Program-made: the position numbers and the translations under genes | Assembly (NCBI GenBank): GCA_030610515.1 | Contig: JAUWRQ010000017.1 | Coordinates: 1 to 8,900 of the forward strand | Direction of reading: 5' to 3' | Origin: Candidatus Eiseniibacteriota bacterium | GTDB lineage: Bacteria; Joyebacterota; Joyebacteria; Joyebacterales; Joyebacteraceae | Length of the DNA stretch: 8,900 nucleotides | The notes under the pieces: model-generated | Told to the model about the DNA's origin: nothing | Database searches by the model: none | Seen by the model: only the letters and a program-made list of their open reading frames with translations | Shown here: positions 5,947 to 8,900 of the stretch, one piece after another | How the letters are laid out: each line of letters opens with the position of its first letter | Numbering within the stretch: the stretch's first letter is position 1

Positions 5947-5955
5947 ATGGTAGCA
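5947..5955 (-). promoter_or_regulatory. Extended -10 promoter candidate for the adenosine-specific kinase
   Basis: On the minus strand TGCTACCAT combines a TGN extension with TACCAT (4/6). The -35 position (TGGCGA) is poor. Transcription would start near 5940, about 23 bases before the ATG. The same nine bases recur in front of the zinc-ribbon gene. Confidence 0.35.
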
Positions 5956-6010
5956 GAACCGCGCGCCGCTCGCCACGCCGCCAGACAGGCAACGGCTGAT
6001 CGGCACGCGG

Positions 6011-6146
6011 GGACCGTGCATGCCGCGCTGGGACCGTGCTACCGCACGAGGACCGTGCTGCTGCACGGGGACCGTGCATGCCGCGCTGGGACCGTGCATG
6101 CCGCGCTGGGACCGTGCTATCGCACGAGGACCATGTTGCCACGAGG
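6011..6146. repeat. 19/20-bp tandem array with internal palindromes
   Basis: Seven adjacent units each start ggaccgtgc (the last is degenerate). Type A is ggaccgtgcatgccgcgctg (20 bases; 6011-6030, 6069-6088, 6089-6108). Type B is ggaccgtgctaYcgcacga (19 bases; 6031-6049 and 6109-6127, with variants at 6050-6068 and 6128-6146). The order is A B B A A B B. The three intact B units each contain CGTGC-N4-GCACG, a 14-base inverted repeat with loops TACC, TGCT and TATC (6035-6048, 6054-6067, 6113-6126). Bases 5992-6010 may be a further decayed unit. Because unit length is not a multiple of three, this is not a coding repeat. Its position between divergent promoters suggests iterated protein-binding sites or a structured leader. 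Confidence 0.85.
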
Positions 6147-6165
6147 GGAGTTCTGGAGCTACACT
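6136..6165 (+). promoter_or_regulatory. Candidate promoter of the glycosyltransferase gene
   Basis: TTGCCA (6136-6141, 5/6) and TACACT (6160-6165, 4/6) are 18 bases apart. The -35 box lies within the last degenerate unit of the tandem array, so a protein bound to the array would sit next to or over RNA polymerase. The leader would be about 89 bases. Confidence 0.35.
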
Positions 6166-6170
6166 CTGCA

Positions 6171-6184
6171 TCGGGCGCGCCCGA
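6171..6184. other. 14-bp perfect palindrome in the glycosyltransferase leader
   Basis: TCGGGCGCGCCCGA reads the same on both strands. It falls at the expected transcription start from the promoter at 6136-6165. It could be an operator, but in GC-rich DNA a chance palindrome of G and C is not remarkable. Confidence 0.3.
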
Positions 6185-6250
6185 CCGTTGGGCGGACCGA
6201 TCGTGCGTCGCCCGTTCGCACGTGGATCGCTGGGTGGTATTCCAGGATGG

Positions 6251-6254
6251 GGAG
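6251..6254 (+). promoter_or_regulatory. Ribosome site deciding the glycosyltransferase start
   Basis: GGAG, 6 bases before the GTG at 6261, which opens directly on the first beta strand (RVLYVSE). The frame is open 75 codons further upstream, through the tandem array, but that part is not coding. Confidence 0.65.
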
Positions 6255-6260
6255 AGCAGA

Positions 6261-7400
6261 GTGCGGGTTCTCTACGTATCAGAGGTGCAATGGCTCTCGC
6301 AGGTGTCGCGGAAGCACCTCATCGTCAGACGGCTGCCGGACGACTGGGACGTGCTGTTCGCCTCGCCCGCAAACGCAGCGCCGGGCGAGAACAGCTTCAG
6401 GGTGAGGGCCGACGGCGCACATCCGAACGTCAGCTATCTATCTCTGCCCCTCCCGAAGCCGGATTCAGGGATGCCCCTCGTCCGCGGGTTGACAAGGCCC
6501 CTAACCGCGTACGGAGCGCGCCGTCTCTCGGGGCTGGCCCGATCGTTCAGACCCGACGTCATCGTCTGCTCCTACCTCTGGGCCGCGCCGGCCCTCCCCG
6601 CCTTCCGCTCGCTTGGTGTCCCCGTCGTCTACGACCTGAACGACATGCACCCGGAGTTCTACCAGGAGCGTCGGCGCGAGGCGGACGAGATGTTCCGGAG
6701 GCTCCTGGACGGCGCCGACGAGATCGTCTCCTCGTCGGACCACCTGAGAGACGTGGCGGGACGGGGGGTGGTGATCGGGAACGGCGTCGACCTGGACACC
6801 TTCAGGGGAAGGACGGAGGTGCCGCTCCCCGACGAGCTGGCCGCGAGTCCGCTGTCGACGTGCGCGGACCTCGTTGCCTACGTCGGGTCCGTGGACTCCA
6901 GGGTCGATTTCGAACTGCTCGAGGCTGTCGGGCGGCGTCTGTCGGATGCCGCGCGCGACACGGGCCTCGTCGTCATCGGTCGCGTGTTCGAGGCCGCCTC
7001 CGATGGTGTCGCGAGGCTCGAGAAGACCCTGGGCGAACGCGTGCTCTTCACGGGTCGGGTACCCTACGAGCAACTCCCCGAGTTCATGTCGCACGCTAGC
7101 GTGGGCCTTGCGCCCTTCGTCCTGTCTCCCAGGACGCGCGCCATCAATCCGAACAAGCTCTACATGTACGCAGCGATGGACATGAACATCGTGTCCACTC
7201 CTTTTTCCTCTGAGATAGAGGAACAGAGTGAACTTGTCTATGTGGCGAGCGGCCGCGACGACTTCGCCGCGGCCACAGAAACGGCGCTCGGCGACGAGAA
7301 CCGCCGCCGAGCAATCCGTGAGTCCATTGCGCTTCCGAACAGCTGGGACCTGAAGGCGGAAGCGTTCGCCGATCTTCTGGTCCGCCTCTCCTCCAACTAG
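6261..7400 (+). CDS. GT-B fold glycosyltransferase (GT4-like, group 1)
   Basis: The 379-residue protein has two Rossmann halves. The N-terminal acceptor half starts RVLYVSEVQW and contains RPDVIVCSYLWAAP (97-110), VVYDLNDMHPEF (122-133) and ADEIVSSSDHL (152-162). The hinge is IGNGVDLDTF (172-181). The C-terminal donor half opens with LVAYVGSVDSRVDFELL (204-220), then VLFTGRVPYEQLPEFM (261-276), ADV-type GLAPF (282-286) and INPNKLYMYAAMDMNIVST (295-313), which matches the sugar-nucleotide-binding loop of GT4-like enzymes (usually PxKxxEYxAxGxPVVS). Expected role: transfer of a sugar from a nucleotide donor to a lipid, polysaccharide or protein at the cytosolic face; donor and acceptor are unknown. 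No membrane segment or signal is seen. No other glycan genes are in the window. Its TAG overlaps the stop of the converging lipoprotein gene. Confidence 0.88.
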   Translation: MRVLYVSEVQWLSQVSRKHLIVRRLPDDWDVLFASPANAAPGENSFRVRADGAHPNVSYLSLPLPKPDSGMPLVRGLTRPLTAYGARRLSGLARSFRPDVIVCSYLWAAPALPAFRSLGVPVVYDLNDMHPEFYQERRREADEMFRRLLDGADEIVSSSDHLRDVAGRGVVIGNGVDLDTFRGRTEVPLPDELAASPLSTCADLVAYVGSVDSRVDFELLEAVGRRLSDAARDTGLVVIGRVFEAASDGVARLEKTLGERVLFTGRVPYEQLPEFMSHASVGLAPFVLSPRTRAINPNKLYMYAAMDMNIVSTPFSSEIEEQSELVYVASGRDDFAAATETALGDENRRRAIRESIALPNSWDLKAEAFADLLVRLSSN

Positions 7401-8011
7401 TCGATACTGTCCTCGCCGGCCCCCGCAGGCCGACCCGTCCCGAAGTCGGAGGTGCCTTCCATCTCGACGGCGGCGGGATCGTCCGCTTCGATTACATCGG
7501 GTTCGCCAACTCTGACGCGACCGGCAGGAAGGTCGTGATCATGGATCTCAGGCGGCTCGCCCTCGACGGGCTTCCCGCAGTCGCTACAGCCGTCCCACGG
7601 CACCATGTAGAACGAGAGCGTCTCGGCCGGGTACCAGTAGTCGAGTTCGATCTCATACCACTCCGGGTAGTAGCCGCCGGCCGACACCTCCACTCCGAAG
7701 TCGCGCTCCTCCGGACCTCCGCGTCCGTCGTCGTAGAGATAGCCACCGTGCGCGGCGACATAACCCGCGGGGTTCACGTGCCAGCTTCCGCGGTAGTCCC
7801 AGCTCCACCAGGACTCCTCGTAGAGCTCCACTACGGCCCAGGATATCGGAGCGTAGGTGTAGTAGTCGTACACGTGAACGTGGAGCACGGCCATGCGTGG
7901 AGCGCGGCCGTGGTCGTTCCACCAGCTGGGCACGAAGATACAGCCGCTCACGAGAACCAGCACCAGGAAGAGCACGGCCGTGAGTGCGAATCGTCCCGCG
8001 TTCGGTCTCAT
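7397..8011 (-). CDS. Trp/Tyr-rich lipoprotein of unknown function
   Basis: The 204-residue precursor has a lipoprotein signal: RPNAGR, a hydrophobic stretch (about 9-21) and the lipobox VSGC with lipidated Cys24. The mature part begins FVPSWWNDHGR, then a beta-rich domain (about 40-138) crowded with Trp and Tyr (HVHVYDYYTYAPISWAVVELYEE...; ending TLSFYMVPW). Its pattern, a strand pair followed by PISWAVVELY, recalls carboxypeptidase-regulatory-like beta-sandwiches but is not secure. CSDC at 142-145 could bind metal or form a disulfide. The tail (about 146-204) is acidic, Pro/Gly-rich and probably disordered. The ATG at 8011 has AGGAGG 9 bases upstream; the frame is open 30 codons further with no support. 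Its stop shares CTAG with the converging glycosyltransferase. It lies 97 bases behind another minus-strand gene and may be cotranscribed. I recognise no named family. Confidence 0.8.
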   Translation of the reverse strand: MRPNAGRFALTAVLFLVLVLVSGCIFVPSWWNDHGRAPRMAVLHVHVYDYYTYAPISWAVVELYEESWWSWDYRGSWHVNPAGYVAAHGGYLYDDGRGGPEERDFGVEVSAGGYYPEWYEIELDYWYPAETLSFYMVPWDGCSDCGKPVEGEPPEIHDHDLPAGRVRVGEPDVIEADDPAAVEMEGTSDFGTGRPAGAGEDSID

Positions 8012-8020
8012 GTGCTCAAA

Positions 8021-8026
8021 CCTCCT
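8021..8026 (-). promoter_or_regulatory. AGGAGG ribosome site deciding the lipoprotein start
   Basis: AGGAGG, 9 bases before the ATG at 8011, which is directly followed by the lipoprotein signal. It rules out the longer open frame from 8101. Confidence 0.7.
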
Positions 8027-8061
8027 CTTCCCCTCGGCGCCTTCCCCGACTCTGCTTGTGA

Positions 8062-8088
8062 CTCCGGAACGACGACTCGTAGCCGGAG
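8062..8088 (-). other. Hairpin between the two right-hand minus-strand genes
   Basis: CTCCGG (8062-8067) pairs with CCGGAG (8083-8088), and inside it ACGA (8069-8072) pairs with TCGT (8077-8080) around the loop CGAC, with small bulges. The stem lies in the 97-base gap after the gene ending at 8109. No T-run follows, so it looks more like an RNA-stability or attenuation stem than a full terminator. Confidence 0.4.
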
Positions 8089-8108
8089 GGCGCGGGCCCA
8101 CAGGTCCG

Positions 8109-8900
8109 TCAGTCGTCCAAGATCCTTATGTCGAAGTCTATCCATTCGATGCGCGGGAGTTGCCGGGGCTTTCCGCCGTCGACCCTGAAGTCGTCGACCT
8201 CGATCTCCACGATGAGATCCCCCGTTCTGACCGCATACACGCGCCCCTCGGAGGGCCGGTCTCCGTGCTTCCCCTCGACATCGAGTCTGAAGATGGTCTC
8301 GCTGCCCCAGCCGTCCTCCCACACGATACGCCCGACGATCTCGGTTGGATCACCCTTCCGGCTCTCGACGCACTCGATGTTGACGACGAGCGGGCTCCCG
8401 CGTCGTTCCACGTTGCGGTAGTAGGAGTCGGAGCAGCGGTTCATCCGGAACTCGTCACGGAAGACCGTACCGTGGTCGCCCTGCCAGTAGTACCCATCGC
8501 TTCCGTGTCCGTAGTGCTGATCTTCGTAGCTGTCGCGCCAGCTGCTTCCTCTCTGCGACCAAGGGTAACCCGACTCCACGTAGAACGTCACCGAGTCGCA
8601 TCCCCAGCGATCACGACGGTCGCGCCAGTCAGGGGGCACCGGCCAGTTGCCGCCCGAGCCCACGACGACCCTGCCGTGGCGCCACGGGGAGCCTCCGCCC
8701 CGCTGCCCCGGCGGCAAGTTGCCACCGGGGCGACCGACGATCACTCTCCCTCGATGCGGTGGGTAAGGGGGGATCCAGTACCCGCCGCCCGACACGCTGG
8801 GCCAAGGAGCACTGTGTCCGCATGCAAACAGCGTCTCCTCGCCCCCCGGTCCAGCGACTCTGAGAGAGTACATCCGGCTCTCGGGTATCCGGTAGGTCCT
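8109..8900 (-). CDS. Partial gene, Gly/Trp/Tyr-rich protein of unknown function (5' end beyond window)
   Basis: The frame is open from the stop at 8109 to the window edge, giving at least 263 residues without a start. An internal ATG at 8873 is possible but lacks a good ribosome site and gives no signal peptide, so the true start is probably outside. From the edge: a beta-like stretch (YRIPESRMYSLRVAGPGGEE), a Gly/Pro-rich region with two copies of a GRV(I/V)VG...GGN motif, a Tyr/Trp-rich middle (about DSYEDQHYGHGSDGYYW), and a more ordinary C-terminal beta-rich part with IVGRIVWEDGW, VYAVRTGDLIVEIEVDDF and a final IEWIDFDIRILDD. Single Cys residues are scattered, with no CxxC pair. Composition resembles the neighbouring lipoprotein, and both are probably envelope proteins of one transcript; export cannot be checked without the N-terminus. 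Family not recognised. Confidence 0.7.
   Translation of the reverse strand, partial: RTYRIPESRMYSLRVAGPGGEETLFACGHSAPWPSVSGGGYWIPPYPPHRGRVIVGRPGGNLPPGQRGGGSPWRHGRVVVGSGGNWPVPPDWRDRRDRWGCDSVTFYVESGYPWSQRGSSWRDSYEDQHYGHGSDGYYWQGDHGTVFRDEFRMNRCSDSYYRNVERRGSPLVVNIECVESRKGDPTEIVGRIVWEDGWGSETIFRLDVEGKHGDRPSEGRVYAVRTGDLIVEIEVDDFRVDGGKPRQLPRIEWIDFDIRILDD
8641..8760 (-). repeat. Imperfect 72-bp repeat within the right-edge gene
   Basis: Segments starting at 8641 (ggccagttgccgcc) and 8713 (ggcaagttgccacc) are similar over roughly 45 bases and are 72 bases apart, an in-frame period of 24 codons. They encode GRVVVGSGGNWP and GRVIVGRPGGNLP, flanked by Pro- and Gly-rich linkers. This looks like an old internal duplication. 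Confidence 0.55.

Larger units (their letters stand above)
5918..6260. other. Divergent intergenic region with tandem array, kinase to glycosyltransferase
   Basis: This 343-base stretch lies between divergent starts at 5917 (minus) and 6261 (plus). In order it holds the kinase ribosome site, an extended -10 candidate for the kinase, a 19/20-bp tandem array (6011-6146), a promoter candidate for the glycosyltransferase overlapping the last unit, a 14-bp palindrome (6171-6184), and the glycosyltransferase ribosome site. Open frames cross the array on both strands, but the 19/20-base units shift frame, so these are not credible genes. Confidence 0.7.

Noticed and set aside
6011..6146. CRISPR array
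   Set aside because: Units abut each other with no unique spacers, are only 19-20 bases long, and no cas genes are nearby.
5905..6171. Minus-strand open frame through the tandem array
   Set aside because: It translates the repeat units as a low-complexity Arg/Gly/His string, and the 19/20-base units would change frame with any copy change. It also runs over the ribosome site and start of the kinase gene.

Overview
The window is GC-rich chromosomal DNA from an unidentified bacterium, densely coded on both strands. Strong AGGAGG-type ribosome sites, GTG and TTG starts, exported proteins with Sec signals and at least one clear lipobox point to a bacterium. A CBM9-like domain on an exported phosphoesterase, a zinc-ribbon/DUF2007-like protein and an adenosine-specific kinase together suggest an environmental lineage such as a candidate phylum near the FCB group. 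That placement is inference only: there is no rRNA or other phylogenetic marker here.

Left part (152-4581, minus strand): a four-gene run reads leftwards from a near-ideal sigma70-type promoter (TTGACA, 17 bases, TAGCAT; 4646-4674). It encodes an exported metallophosphoesterase with a C-terminal CBM9/DOMON-like domain, a geranylgeranyl-reductase-family flavoprotein, a class I glutamine amidotransferase and a class II glutamine amidotransferase. The first three are tightly packed: one ribosome site overlaps a stop codon, and the next gene pair overlaps. The class II gene follows after 82 bases. A further promoter and ribosome site at the left edge seem to start another minus-strand gene, of which only six codons lie inside the window.

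Middle (4582-6260): divergently from that operon, a small plus-strand gene encodes a zinc-ribbon protein with a DUF2007-like tail and ends in a GC hairpin terminator. It converges on a minus-strand adenosine-specific kinase gene. The 343-base region upstream of the kinase, which also serves the divergent glycosyltransferase gene, holds a 19/20-bp tandem array whose units carry small CGTGC-N4-GCACG palindromes. It is the most striking non-coding structure in the window.

Right part (6261-8900): a GT-B glycosyltransferase (plus) converges on a minus-strand lipoprotein gene; the two stop codons share the palindrome CTAG. Upstream of the lipoprotein is a Trp/Tyr/Gly-rich unknown protein that runs off the right edge. 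No mobile element, CRISPR array, tRNA or rRNA was found. The best candidates for undescribed biology are the phosphoesterase / prenyl-reductase-like flavoprotein / double amidotransferase operon, in which the class I amidotransferase lacks the usual catalytic Glu, and the palindromic tandem array between the kinase and glycosyltransferase genes.
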